Positions 1 to 9,443 of a stretch of DNA of 44,071 nt are shown in pieces (position 1 is the stretch's first letter; each line of letters begins with the position of its first letter). Made by a program: the position numbers and the translations under genes. This DNA comes from an uncultured Oscillospiraceae bacterium (GTDB lineage Bacteria > Bacillota > Clostridia > Oscillospirales > Ruminococcaceae): contig CAJTNJ010000011.1 of NCBI GenBank assembly GCA_910577565.1, positions 1-44,071 of the forward strand. The letters run 5' to 3'. The notes beneath the pieces are model-generated. The model was not told where the DNA came from and made no database searches. It was given only the letters and a program-made list of their open reading frames with translations.

Positions 1-131
1 GAAACCTTCCTATAGTGTCTCCATCCGGAACCTGGTTTGATGAGTCTACTCCGCAGAATTCCGAAAAGACATGGCTGTCAATCACCTCTGTCATCGCCCT
101 CATGTCAAACAAATCATAAAGGTTTTGCATA
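1..131 (-). pseudogene. IS5-family transposase, N-terminal fragment (cut by window edge)
   Basis: Read on the minus strand from an ATG at 131, the frame stays open to the window edge. It gives the N-terminal part of an IS5-type DDE transposase: an LYDLFDMRAMTEVIDS-like opening followed by the SNQVPDGDTIGRF motif typical of this family. The same motif, as SNQVFNGDTIGRF, occurs in the oppositely oriented relic that starts at 188, so the two are homologous and diverge from a point near 150. Only about 43 residues are in the window, so I cannot tell whether the gene is intact beyond the edge. Confidence 0.7.
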
Positions 132-187
132 ATGTAAATTTAATAAGCATCATTTCAAGGTCTTAGGGCTTGTTGCATCTGCACATT

Positions 188-982
188 CTGCAAAATATCT
201 ATGATTTATCGGGTAAAGCAACGGCTACTGAGTTGGTAGACAGCTGAGCATTTTCTAAATTTTATGGGATTGAATCCAGTAATCAAGTATTTAACGGAGA
301 TACAATAGGACGATTTCTTAATATACTTGTAAAATACGGCCTGAAGGCAAAATTAATTCAGCAGGTAGTCAGTTTGTTAACAGAACAAGAATTGATTTTG
401 AAAAAAGGAAAAATCGTAGATTCTACGTTGATAACTACACCGTCATTTACCAAAAATCAAAAGAAGAAATGAGACTCTGACGCTCATCCGATGAAAAAAG
501 GCAAAAGATGACATTTTGGATATAAAACTCACATCAGAGTAGATAAAGACACGGAATTGGTGCATCACGTGGAAGCAACGAGTGCAAATATACACGAACT
601 ATGTTGTCACAATGGCTTACAAGATGGGAAAGGAGTATATATGGTGACAGAGGATATCTAGAAGCACAAAAACGTGAAGATGCAGTCAAATGTAATAGAT
701 AAAGGTGAAAAAATCATATATAAAATTAATGGAATACCATCACAAAGAAAAAATTTCTGCCCGCTCCCTAACATATATCAAGAGACGGAAGCATGAGAAG
801 TCATCAATACGTGCTAAGGTAGAGCAGTTTTTGCTTTTGCTATTGTTAAAGGAGTGTTTCAACACCAAAAAATGCGATACCGAGGGATATTAAAACAGCG
901 TGAAAAACTAAATATGATGTTCGCTTTAGCGAATCTGTATCTGGCAAGCACTATCTTCCGGACTGATGAGATCAACCTCTGA
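188..982 (+). pseudogene. IS5-family transposase, degenerate
   Basis: Translation of the plus strand gives a recognisable IS5-type transposase broken by stops and frameshifts. In order I see a QNIYDLSG opening, SSNQVFNGDTIGRF, KGKIVDSTLI (first catalytic Asp region), HFGYKTHIRVDKDTELVHHV (second DDE block), YLEAQKREDAV, a RRKHEKSSIRAKVE block (last catalytic region) and a C-terminal KLNMMFALANLYLA. In-frame TGA codons occur where relatives have Arg or Trp, and the frame shifts between blocks. These are ordinary decay mutations, because genuine genes in the window use TGA as a stop. It is homologous to, and divergent from, the fragment at 1-131. It is not expected to be active. Confidence 0.8.
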
Positions 983-1066
983 TGAATGTTCAACTTTATT
1001 CGACGGTATTGTACGGATACATCTTTGAATATGAATATTAAATTTGTTCTCAAAGTCTAATTATAC

Positions 1067-1576
1067 GGTATTGCCTTAAATAAAAAAGTAGAATAACAGA
1101 AGTCTGAGATAAGAGAATAAATAAGGCCCAAAGAATTAATATAAATGGAAGAACTCTACAGTTATGTAGAGAGAAAAAACAAAAATTATTTGATAACTTT
1201 TGTAACGAGAAAACCGAGGCAAATTGTGGAATTTGATATTGCGTTTAATAAAAATAAAAAAAAGATACAAATATAGCTGAGAAGACACCGAAAGCGAAAT
1301 ATTATTCTGATGCAAATCCAAGCTGTCAAAATTATGCTATAGTGCTAAACATTTTTATTTCAAGAAAAAAAGCCATATTTTTATAGTAGAATGGATAAAT
1401 TTAGATATTCGTAAATATATAGTTGCTTTACAGAGACGATCTAAATGCTTTTTTCGTTCAATAGATACTTTTAAAATTGTAATGCATATTTTTGTATATG
1501 CTTATAACAAATCTGGTGAGTTTAAAATTGGCTTTTCTTATTGCCTTTCTTCATTATCTTTAATTTGGGCACTCCC
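1067..1576 (+). mobile_element. IS1-type element, internally deleted (relic A)
   Basis: This is a short element with both ends still visible. The right end, read inward on the minus strand, is GGGAGTGCCCAAATTAAAG. The left end, GGTATTGCCTTAAATAA, matches the same terminal repeat as in the better copy at 19908-20700. Inside, an InsB-like stretch is recognisable (ELYSYVERKN near 1146, YYSDAN near 1305, then RRSKCFFRS and IFVYAYNK near the end), but the first-half InsA region is missing and frames are broken. Its 3' half is about 90% identical by eye to the inverted relic at 22931-23296. I found no clear target duplication. Confidence 0.7.
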
Positions 1577-1961
1577 ATTTTCAACTTACTATTGACATAT
1601 CAACTTATTTTTGATATCTATTAATCAAAAGCTTTTTAACAAAATTTACATATAAGCTCTGTCAATTATCATAAAAGATTTGATTTTATAGAAATTTTTT
1701 CACACCGTTTAAATTATTATAATTAATAAAAATAGGTTTTAATACATACAAATCGTTCTATTCTTATTTTTATTTTTTGCATTCTTCATTACTTATTTCA
1801 ATATTCTTTCTAGGATTATATTCTTCTGAGTATAATCGGTTTATATTAATTTGCATTACATTTATATTTTGTTTTTTCCTATATTTCTTATAAAATATAT
1901 TTTTATTTTAATATATGGTCTACAAATGGAATAATGGTTAAAATTTTAAAAAAAACCACAA
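1577..1961. other. Intergenic, A+T-rich, no gene seen
   Basis: Sequence between two transposon relics with no ribosome-site-supported ORF. I recognise no RNA, repeat or regulator site here. Confidence 0.5.
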
Positions 1962-2427
1962 ATGCAAAATATAATAGAAGTTCTTGCGCAAATCCTTTGT
2001 ATAGACAGCACCAATTGTAAAAGTATATTCTTAGTGCATAGGAAGCGAGAAAATCAAATGGAGAACAAAGTATAGATTGTTCAAAAGAGTGCTCACAACA
2101 AAAAATAACTATGATTTGTTCGTTGGACAAATCAAATGTAACCCTTAACTTGTCCACATGGTAATGCCATGATATACTATAATTAGAAAGTTTTTAAAAG
2201 CGATAGGCTCGAAAGATGGGCATTTTATACTAATAGGCAATGTATATAAGGATGATGAAACCCGAGTTCTCTCCAAAAAATAGGAATTTATTCTTGTTGT
2301 TCCTACCAAAAGAAACTGAAAAAGGACATTGAATTATGATAACCAACTCTATAAACGGTATAATGAATTTGAAAGATATTTTCCAGAAAATTGTAAATTT
2401 TTTCAAGTTTTTTCATTTTTTAGTTAA
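1962..2427 (+). pseudogene. IS5/IS427-type transposase relic
   Basis: The plus-strand translation carries the order of motifs of a second IS5-type transposase subgroup, all degenerate. There is an ILCIDSTNCK block (first catalytic Asp, family pattern IDST.iK), a CPHGNAMIY block resembling the LT.GnaHD segment, GNVYKDDETR (family GNAYDddetR), VVPTKRN, and a final NYDNQLYKRYNEFERYF, where relatives read eYDkeLYKrRNevErlF. Several in-frame stops interrupt it, including TAG near 2281 and TGA near 2318. It differs in motif wording from the relic at 188-982, so it comes from a different IS. Non-functional. Confidence 0.65.
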
Positions 2428-2882
2428 GTAATTAATTAGTTTGATTATACAAAATTTTATTAACAATGTATGCATATTTCTAAAGAAAGGTATTTTCACT
2501 TTTATTGTATATAAAACATCTATAGCTTAGCGCTTACTAAAAATTTTTATTACTTCATATGAATTGTTAACTTAATGAACAAGCTGATTTCGCAGTTCAA
2601 ACGAAATTGGTTTGTTTTTTTATTTTGCATGTAAATTGTATTAATTCTCCATTTTTGTTAAAGATATTATATAAGAGTTATAAAAGTGTCCAAATAAAGA
2701 TTCAATAATAAAAAAAGAAACATGAGGAGAAAACGCGTATCAAGTTGCTTAAGCTTTGATTGTATAACATAATCAGTTTTATTTTATAAAATTTCTTTAT
2801 CAACAGAAGTATGTTGTCAAGAAACTATATTGATCTATTTTAACTTTACATTTGGACAATTCCAAAATTATGGAGGAGTTTT
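2428..2882. other. Intergenic upstream of the germination gene, no gene seen
   Basis: An A+T-rich stretch with no supported ORF. It should contain the promoter of the downstream spore gene. I looked for sigma-G-like and sigma-A-like elements and found none convincing enough to mark. Confidence 0.5.
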
Positions 2883-4301
2883 ATGATTTCAAACGATATA
2901 AATGAATGCACTAAAAAATTAAATGAAATAATGCACGTAAAAGAAAATTTCGATATTGTCTATAGAGAGATAAGCATAATGGGGAAAAAAACGGTGTTAT
3001 ATTTCGTAGATGGATTTTGCAAATCGGCGGATCTTCGCAGTATGATTGAAGTATTTATGAAAATAAATGATCCCAAACTAATAAGCAGTGCTGAAGAATT
3101 TTCAAAGACTGCAGTCACCTATGGTCAGGTCACCTTAAGTAACGATGAAAACGATATAGTTACTGCTATGCTCGCAGGACAAACAGTATTGGTTGTAGAT
3201 GGATTTGACAAAGCTGTCCTTATAAGCGCAAGATCATATCCACAGCGTGCAACATCGGAACCGGACAAGGATAAGGTGTTTAGAGGATCAAGAGACGGAT
3301 TTGTTGAGTCAATAATACTAAATACTGCGTTAATTCGCCGTAGAATAAGAGATCCACGACTCATAATAAAGCATATGCAAGTTGGAAGTCAGTCAAAAAC
3401 TGATGTTGCGTTATGTTATATGAAAGGAAAAGTTGACAAAAAGCTTTTAGACAATATTGTAAATAGATTAGACACCACAAAAGTTCAGTCACTAACTATG
3501 AACCAAGAAAGCATGGTGGAAATTTTAACACCAAAAAGGTGGAAAAATCCTCTACCCAAGTTCAAATATACCGAAAGACCCGATACTACAGCGGCTCATG
3601 TTTTTGAAGGTGATATAGCTATAATTGTAGATAATTCACCCGCTGTGCTGATAGTTCCGGCTACGATATTTTCAGTCATGGAAGAGGCAAACGATTACTA
3701 TTTTCCACCTGTAATAGGCACATACCTCAAATTGACTAGAAGCATAATAATGCTAATAACAGCGGTGATTACACCAGTTTGGTTGCTTTTAACCCAAAAT
3801 CCCGATTGGGTACCACAATGGCTTAATTTTATATTAGTTACTGATAATATTCAAGTGCCGCTACTTGCACAACTTATTATATTAGAAATTGCAATTGACG
3901 GACTAAACCTTGCTTCACTAAATACACCTAATACACTAATATCTTCTTTATCAATTCTTGCAGCGATAATTGTAGGTGACTATGCTGTAGGCAGTGGATG
4001 GTTTAGTTCACAAGCACTTTTATATACAGCATTTGTTGCTCTTGCAAATTTTGCCCAACCCGGATATGAACTTGGATATGCATTTAAGTTTATTAGAATA
4101 TTCCTTCTTTTAGCAACTGGTTTTTTCAATGTATGGGGCTTTGTGATAGGAATTATAATCGTTTCGATAGTTGTATTAAATACAAAAACCCTGTCTGGCA
4201 GATGTTATTTATACCCACTAATTCCATTTAATTGGAAAAAGTTAAAATATCATCTTTACAGAGCATCACTTACCGAAAAACAAGAAAGTAAAAAAGATTA
4301 A
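2883..4301 (+). CDS. Spore germination protein, GerA/SpoVAF type
   Basis: 472 residues, normal for the GerA A-subunit family of spore inner-membrane germination proteins. The soluble N-terminal half begins with a VLYFVDGFCK segment, the wording seen in SpoVAF-type members, and contains the family's SRDGFVESIILNTALIRRRIRD-like core near residues 139-159. About five hydrophobic segments follow from roughly residue 240 to 450, then a basic tail with YPLIPFNWKKLK, also typical of SpoVAF. The start is set by TGGAGG seven bases before the ATG. No gerB, gerC or spoVA gene adjoins it, so it stands alone between a transposon graveyard and a toxin gene. SpoVAF is known to assist nutrient receptors or the SpoVA channel; which partner it has here cannot be told. 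Family assignment is firm, the exact subgroup less so. Confidence 0.85.
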   Translation: MISNDINECTKKLNEIMHVKENFDIVYREISIMGKKTVLYFVDGFCKSADLRSMIEVFMKINDPKLISSAEEFSKTAVTYGQVTLSNDENDIVTAMLAGQTVLVVDGFDKAVLISARSYPQRATSEPDKDKVFRGSRDGFVESIILNTALIRRRIRDPRLIIKHMQVGSQSKTDVALCYMKGKVDKKLLDNIVNRLDTTKVQSLTMNQESMVEILTPKRWKNPLPKFKYTERPDTTAAHVFEGDIAIIVDNSPAVLIVPATIFSVMEEANDYYFPPVIGTYLKLTRSIIMLITAVITPVWLLLTQNPDWVPQWLNFILVTDNIQVPLLAQLIILEIAIDGLNLASLNTPNTLISSLSILAAIIVGDYAVGSGWFSSQALLYTAFVALANFAQPGYELGYAFKFIRIFLLLATGFFNVWGFVIGIIIVSIVVLNTKTLSGRCYLYPLIPFNWKKLKYHLYRASLTEKQESKKD

Positions 4302-5237
4302 AATATTGCATATGAATTAGCATTCAAAAGTTAGACAAAATAAAAACTGCTGTTATTATTTTATAATTAAAGCAATATTTAAAACTTTTTAATGGGAAAT
4401 TATCAAAATATCTCATTGTCGATTGCACTATGATTTACTAAAGACGCATACAGAAGTTTATTCAATGTGACTGCTGCTAAAGAGCAATTTTTTATAAAGT
4501 TTGATAAGTATGGTAGTTTAGTGGTGAAAATAGATTAACATAAGTTGATTCGTAACTGAAAACTTAAAAGGGTTTTACTATTTAAACAAATAAATGATTT
4601 GATTAGTTTTGATCAAAATGAAGATAATTTAGATAGAATCTGTAGTTTTAAAAATGATGACAAACTTCGATATATGTCAGAATTGCAGTGTCTTCACAAA
4701 AATTTATTCTGATATTTAAATATTTTTAAATTCTGCATGAGTGTTTTTTTGTTCAATCCTATAAAGATTTTTTATTTAATTTGCATTTTCATCATTTTGA
4801 ATAATTTTTCTTATCTTTAATTTTGACGTTTATGTTTGGTTTTTACACATTTTTTCTTAATAATAGTATTTTAGGCAAATTACTATAAAAGTTTTAACAG
4901 AAAAAATTACTATATTTTCAGTTGGCGAATAATGTATCTGTTGATATGCCATAAATAAGGTGTAAAGATTTTTTGATATTAATTCTATCATTCACTGTAG
5001 TAATATTCATTCTGACTAACATAGCATTTGCATTATCTAATTTTTTAAGCGGATTTTCCCAAATACTTTTTTAATAATATCAGTTGGAAATATTGATTAA
5101 TCACACTAATATCTTAGGCGATTTTAGCAATATGGCCATTGCTGGTTTGAGTAAATTTAGTTCTAAAAACGCCTATACTTCTTTGATATATTGTGTGTGT
5201 TATTTATTTGCTATGTTTATACTTGTATTAAGTTCTA
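4302..5237. other. Long intergenic region with possible decayed coding remains
   Basis: No gene with a ribosome site is visible. A stretch from about 4980 to 5280 on the plus strand translates, across in-frame stops, to hydrophobic segments interrupted by a Gly/Ser/Asn-rich piece, which could be a dead membrane protein. I cannot name the family. A 66-residue open frame there has no ribosome site and overlaps the 3' end of the convergent toxin gene, so I do not call it. Confidence 0.4.
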
Positions 5238-5609
5238 TTATACAGCTTCATCAATTGCAATGTGTTCTTCAAGGCCAAGACTAACTAATATTGCATTGTC
5301 AACATAGTTCATATAAGCTGGACTTAGTTCTCCAGTTTTCTCCTTTAATCTTCTTTTGTCAATTGTTCTCATTTGTTCAAGTAGTACCACCGAGTTTTTG
5401 GAAAGACCGCACTTTGTTGCTTCTATTTCTATATGGGTTGGCAGTTTTGCTTTGTCACGCTGACTGGTTATAGCAGCAGCAATTACTGTTGGGCTATGTT
5501 TGTTGCCCATATCATTTTGTACTATCAAGACGGGACGTACTCCACCCTGCTCAGAGCCAACTACCGGACTTAGATCTGCATAATAAATTTCTCCTCGTTT
5601 CACCGTCAT
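5238..5609 (-). CDS. mazF: MazF/EndoA (PemK) family endoribonuclease toxin
   Basis: 123 residues, close to the usual length of EndoA (NdoA). Family landmarks are the opening KRGEIYYADLSPVVGSEQGG, then RPVLIVQND, a PTVIAAAITS strand and a VLLEQMRTIDK strand. MazF enzymes cleave single-stranded mRNA at short motifs and are normally neutralised by a MazE/EndoAI antitoxin encoded just upstream. Here the start is the ATG preceded by AAAGGAG at about ten bases, which excludes a 22-codon upstream extension of the frame. No antitoxin-sized ORF with a ribosome site is seen in the kilobase upstream, so the toxin appears solitary. Its antitoxin could be encoded elsewhere. Confidence 0.92.
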   Translation of the reverse strand: MTVKRGEIYYADLSPVVGSEQGGVRPVLIVQNDMGNKHSPTVIAAAITSQRDKAKLPTHIEIEATKCGLSKNSVVLLEQMRTIDKRRLKEKTGELSPAYMNYVDNAILVSLGLEEHIAIDEAV

Positions 5610-6472
5610 GAAACGCACACTCCTTTGCTTGAAACACAATTTTATATTAGTATTTTTATTTTGTCCAAAATTCATGTAAATTAATCACATATGACACTAT
5701 ATTTTATTCTTGCATCTTTAAAAGAGTGAAATTGAAATTATTATTGATAATTAGAGCAAATTGCCAACTATACTTTCATTTTATTCTTTTAACGATTTCA
5801 AAAAAATTGCTTTTTAAAGCAAAATATAAATAATTTTTTATGAATTATTTGTTTTTGTGTCATCAAAATAAATATAAAGCGCTATATATCTGCTTAAGGA
5901 TAGCATTTTATCTTCTTTTCTTTTTGTTGCATATCATTTTAATAATTGCACTGACAAAAATCTTAATATCCACAAAGCTAGGAACAAAGTACAAGCTATA
6001 AGGTCATATACAGTTAGACATAATGACAAAGCGAGATGTTTTTATCACAAAGATAATGAGAAATTTTATGTTTCACAATACATTCTATTGCTTCGATTAT
6101 TCCAAAAATCAACTGGTGGTTAAACCATCACAGATACATTAATTTTCCATATGCCGTCCTGAATTGACATTCTCATAAACAAACTTTTTGTTTTCTATAA
6201 TGCGAACACATCATTGAAAAGCTTACATTGTTTTCTAAGTTGATTACTTTGCAATAATTGCAAGTTTTTCATTACTTTATAAAATAAGATGTTTTTTAAT
6301 GAAAAAAGTAAGTGTTGTGTTAATATACAAAAAACCACACATATCTTTGTTTTATTTTACAAAATTTATTCAACTCAAAACAAACCCCATGGTTGTCGGA
6401 TTGATTGTTTTAATTTGGCCAATATACACAAATATAATTTAAAAAATAATATGTTTTAGATATTAATTTTTA
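5610..6472. other. Long intergenic region between mazF and nrdD, no gene seen
   Basis: About 860 A+T-rich bases between divergent genes. A TATAAA-like -10 lies upstream of mazF on the minus strand. No antitoxin gene, RNA or repeat could be recognised, and short open frames here lack ribosome sites. Confidence 0.5.
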
Positions 6473-6501
6473 TTGACTTTTGATGCTTAAAGGAATATTA
6501 T
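6473..6501 (+). promoter_or_regulatory. Candidate sigma-A promoter for nrdDG
   Basis: TTGACT and TATTAT separated by 17 bases, predicting a transcript start near 6508 and a 130-base leader. The NrdR box lies about 80 bases downstream, so this may be one of two promoters. A+T-rich sequence raises the chance of a false match. Confidence 0.5.
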
Positions 6502-6583
6502 TATTGTTAGTGGGTTGTTATATAAAATTTTTATAAAGTTACTGTGAGCGAATTTTTGCTTCGGTTATTTTTTTACACATCTA

Positions 6584-6599
6584 ACACTATATATAGTAT
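6584..6599. promoter_or_regulatory. NrdR box upstream of nrdD
   Basis: ACACTATATATAGTAT matches the 16-base palindromic NrdR box (ACACWATATATWGTGT) at all but one position. NrdR is the ATP-cone repressor of bacterial ribonucleotide reductase genes, and a box just before nrdD is its expected place. Usually two boxes occur with helical spacing; I see only one clear copy. Confidence 0.8.
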
Positions 6600-6637
6600 G
6601 TTGTTAAAATTTAAACACAATTTGTAGGAGGCTTACT

Positions 6638-8767
6638 ATGAAAATTAAGGTTATAAAAAGAGAGGGAAGTATAGTAGAATTTGATGCTAAAAAGATATTT
6701 GACGCTATAATGAAAGCTATGAATTATGGCAGCGGCATAATTGATGAAGATATAGCAAAATCTATTGCAGATGAAATTGAGTGCGAATGTGAAAATAGGC
6801 TTGATAATATTACAATTCGTGAAATCGAAAACGCTGTATACAGCAAATTGACTCAAAAAGGACATATGCTAACAGCTAAAGCATATGAAGGCTATAGGGC
6901 TATACAAGAATTTAAGCGCACAACAAACACAACAGATGAAGGCATAATTGGTCTTTTAAAAGGAACTAACTACCTTGTTGCGATGGACAATTCCAACAAA
7001 AACCCAGTTCTCAATTCAACCATGCGAGACTTGGTAGCTGGTGAGGTTTCCAAAGATATTACACAAAGAATTTTGCTGCCAACAACAATTGTTCAGGCAC
7101 ACCAAAACGGTGTATTACATTTTCATGACATGGACTACTCGATGAGTCCAATGTTTAACTGCTGCCTCATAAACATAGGAGATATGCTCGACAACGGAAC
7201 TGTTATTAATGATACTCTCATTGAGTCTCCTTCATGCTTTCAAACTGCATGCAATATAATGACACAAATTATGGCACAAGTTGCTTCCAACCAATATGGC
7301 GGCCAAAGCGTTGACATCAAACATCTCGGTAAATACTTACGCAGGACTAAAACAAAAGCTTATAATCATTATAAGGACATGGGATATGATGAAAAACTTT
7401 GTGATGAGCTTGCAAAAGACAAAATGATGCAAGAGCTTAGTTCTGGTGTTCAGACTATACAATATCAAATTAACACTTTGCAAACTTCAAATGGCCAGGC
7501 ACCTTTTGTTACCATATTCATGCATATTGAAGATGGATATGAGTATGAAGAAGAAGTTGCTTTGATTGTTAAAGAAATTCTCAAGCAGCGCCTTAATGGT
7601 GTTAAGAATCGTCAAGGTGTTGTTGTTACACCAGCATTTCCTAAACTCATATATGTTCTTGATGAAAACAACTGTTTAGAAGGCGGAAAATATGACTATA
7701 TCACAAGAGAATATGCCATACCTTGCAGTGCAAAAAGAATGTACCCCGACTATATTTCTGCTAAAAAAATGCGTGAAATATATGAAGGTCATACCTTTAG
7801 TTGCATGGGCTGCCGCTCTTTCCTGTCTCCGTGGTATGATGAAAATGGTAATGTTAAGTTTGAAGGCAGATTCAACGCTGGAGTAGTTTCACTCAATTTG
7901 CCACAGATTGCTATAATTGCAGAAGGAAACGAAGACAAGTTTTGGCGCTTGCTCGATCGCAGACTTGAGCTTTGCAAAGAAGCTTTGTTATATCGTCACA
8001 GTTTATTAAAAGGCACAAAAGCTTCCGTTTCTCCTATACATTGGCAAGATGGCGCTATTGCAAGGCTTGGTCCAGATGATACTATAGATCATCTGCTTGA
8101 AGGTGGATATTGCACCTTATCTTTGGGATATATTGGAATTTATGAAATGACAAAGCTTATAACAGGAGAGAGTCATACACAGGATATGGGAAAAGAATTT
8201 GCGCTGTCGGTTATGGAACATATGCAACAAACCGTTAAAAAATGGAAACAAGAAACAAAAATCGGTTTTGCTATATACGGAACACCAGCTGAAAATCTAT
8301 GTTATAGATTTGCAAAAATAGATAAAGAGCGGTTTGGCAACATAGAAGATGTTACAGATAAAGGTTACTACACAAACTCATACCATGTTGATGTGCGTGA
8401 ACCGATAGATGCTTTTAGCAAATTGGAATTTGAGAGTCAATTTCAAAAGATCAGCACAGGCGGATGTATATCATATGTTGAAATTCCAAATATGCGCCAT
8501 AATTTAGAAGCTTTAGAAGAAATGATTAAGTTTATCTACGATAACATACAATATGCCGAGTTTAACACAAAATCCGATTATTGTCATGTTTGTGGATTTG
8601 ACGGCGAAATTATTATAAATGATGATATTGCTTGGGAATGTCCTAATTGTGGCAATAAAGACCTTAACAAATTAACTGTTGTTAGAAGAACATGTGGATA
8701 TTTAGGACTTCATTTTTGGAACGAAGGTAAGACTAAAGAAATGAAGCAAAGAGTTCTTCATTTATAA
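6638..8767 (+). CDS. nrdD: Anaerobic ribonucleoside-triphosphate reductase
   Basis: 709 residues, full length for class III reductase, which makes deoxynucleotides without oxygen by glycyl-radical chemistry. An ATP-cone domain fills residues 1-90 (KVIKREGSIVEFDAKKI opening). The catalytic barrel follows. The C-terminus has the zinc site C649-x2-C652 and C668-x2-C671, then the radical loop RRTCGYLG with the radical glycine at about G687. The start has GTAGGAGG eight bases upstream. nrdG follows after 14 bases, so the two form an operon closed by a strong terminator. The upstream NrdR box indicates repression by NrdR according to nucleotide levels. Confidence 0.98.
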   Translation: MKIKVIKREGSIVEFDAKKIFDAIMKAMNYGSGIIDEDIAKSIADEIECECENRLDNITIREIENAVYSKLTQKGHMLTAKAYEGYRAIQEFKRTTNTTDEGIIGLLKGTNYLVAMDNSNKNPVLNSTMRDLVAGEVSKDITQRILLPTTIVQAHQNGVLHFHDMDYSMSPMFNCCLINIGDMLDNGTVINDTLIESPSCFQTACNIMTQIMAQVASNQYGGQSVDIKHLGKYLRRTKTKAYNHYKDMGYDEKLCDELAKDKMMQELSSGVQTIQYQINTLQTSNGQAPFVTIFMHIEDGYEYEEEVALIVKEILKQRLNGVKNRQGVVVTPAFPKLIYVLDENNCLEGGKYDYITREYAIPCSAKRMYPDYISAKKMREIYEGHTFSCMGCRSFLSPWYDENGNVKFEGRFNAGVVSLNLPQIAIIAEGNEDKFWRLLDRRLELCKEALLYRHSLLKGTKASVSPIHWQDGAIARLGPDDTIDHLLEGGYCTLSLGYIGIYEMTKLITGESHTQDMGKEFALSVMEHMQQTVKKWKQETKIGFAIYGTPAENLCYRFAKIDKERFGNIEDVTDKGYYTNSYHVDVREPIDAFSKLEFESQFQKISTGGCISYVEIPNMRHNLEALEEMIKFIYDNIQYAEFNTKSDYCHVCGFDGEIIINDDIAWECPNCGNKDLNKLTVVRRTCGYLGLHFWNEGKTKEMKQRVLHL

Positions 8768-8781
8768 AAGGAGTATTAGCA

Positions 8782-9294
8782 ATGAATTACGGGCAAATAA
8801 GGAAATATGACGTGGCAAATGGTCCAGGCATACGAACATCTATTTTTGTAACAGGTTGTCCATTTCATTGTAAAGGTTGTTTTAACAAAGAATATCAGTT
8901 AGCAGAAAACGGCACTAAATGGACACAGCAAGCCGAAGATGAACTTATTTCTCACCTAAAAATTCCATATGTTAACGGATTGTCTGTTCTTGGTGGAGAA
9001 CCACTTGTTCAGGATGATGATTTGCGCAAACTTTTAAAACGTGCAAAAGAGCAAACTAATAAGTCGATATGGATGTGGACAGGTTATTGCTACGAACATC
9101 TAACAAATGCTCATATGCAAATTCTTGAATATGTAGACATTTTGGTTGATGGTTTGTTTGATATGTCAAAAAAAGATCTAAAGTTAAAGTTTAGGGGCTC
9201 TTCCAACCAAAGGATAATAGACCTAAAAAAAACGAAAGATTCCGGAAATATTGTGATTTGGGACGGGTTAAATGAAACTGTAAATTATGTTTAG
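8782..9294 (+). CDS. nrdG: Anaerobic ribonucleotide reductase activating protein (radical SAM)
   Basis: 170 residues, normal for NrdG. The radical-SAM cluster motif is C26-x3-C30-x2-C33 (GCPFHCKGC), preceded by the NGPGIRTSIFVTG strand. A SVLGGEPL segment near residue 72 is the SAM-binding GGEP motif. The protein uses a [4Fe-4S] cluster and S-adenosylmethionine to put the glycyl radical on NrdD, its upstream partner in the same operon. AAAGGAG precedes the ATG. No oddities seen. Confidence 0.97.
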   Translation: MNYGQIRKYDVANGPGIRTSIFVTGCPFHCKGCFNKEYQLAENGTKWTQQAEDELISHLKIPYVNGLSVLGGEPLVQDDDLRKLLKRAKEQTNKSIWMWTGYCYEHLTNAHMQILEYVDILVDGLFDMSKKDLKLKFRGSSNQRIIDLKKTKDSGNIVIWDGLNETVNYV

Positions 9295-9367
9295 CATATG
9301 TTTTTGGATTGAGTTGAATTTATATATATATTAATATAAAGTTAGATTAAAATAGTAATATAAGTGT

Positions 9368-9405
9368 AAACAGTTGCAAGAAATCAATTTGCAACTGTTT
9401 TGTGT
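9368..9405 (+). terminator. Rho-independent terminator of nrdDG
   Basis: A perfect 12-bp stem (AAACAGTTGCAA with its complement) around a nine-base loop, followed by a T-rich tail. It separates nrdG from the convergent alpha-glucosidase. Confidence 0.85.
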
Positions 9406-9443
9406 TTTCAATTTTATTTATTTTAAAAGTTTTAGTTATAGCG

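Noticed and set aside
188..982. In-frame TGA at Trp/Arg positions of the transposase, suggesting TGA recoding
   Set aside because: yabP and mreD end in TGA, and the same transposase also has other stops and frameshifts, so it is ordinary decay.
5084..5284. 66-codon plus-strand frame before and across the mazF 3' end
   Set aside because: No ribosome site, overlaps a certain gene on the other strand, and similarity to a membrane protein could not be named.
6000..6130. 39-codon frame beginning MTKRDVF as a MazE-like antitoxin
   Set aside because: No ribosome site, opposite strand to mazF, and no ribbon-helix-helix or AbrB-like pattern.
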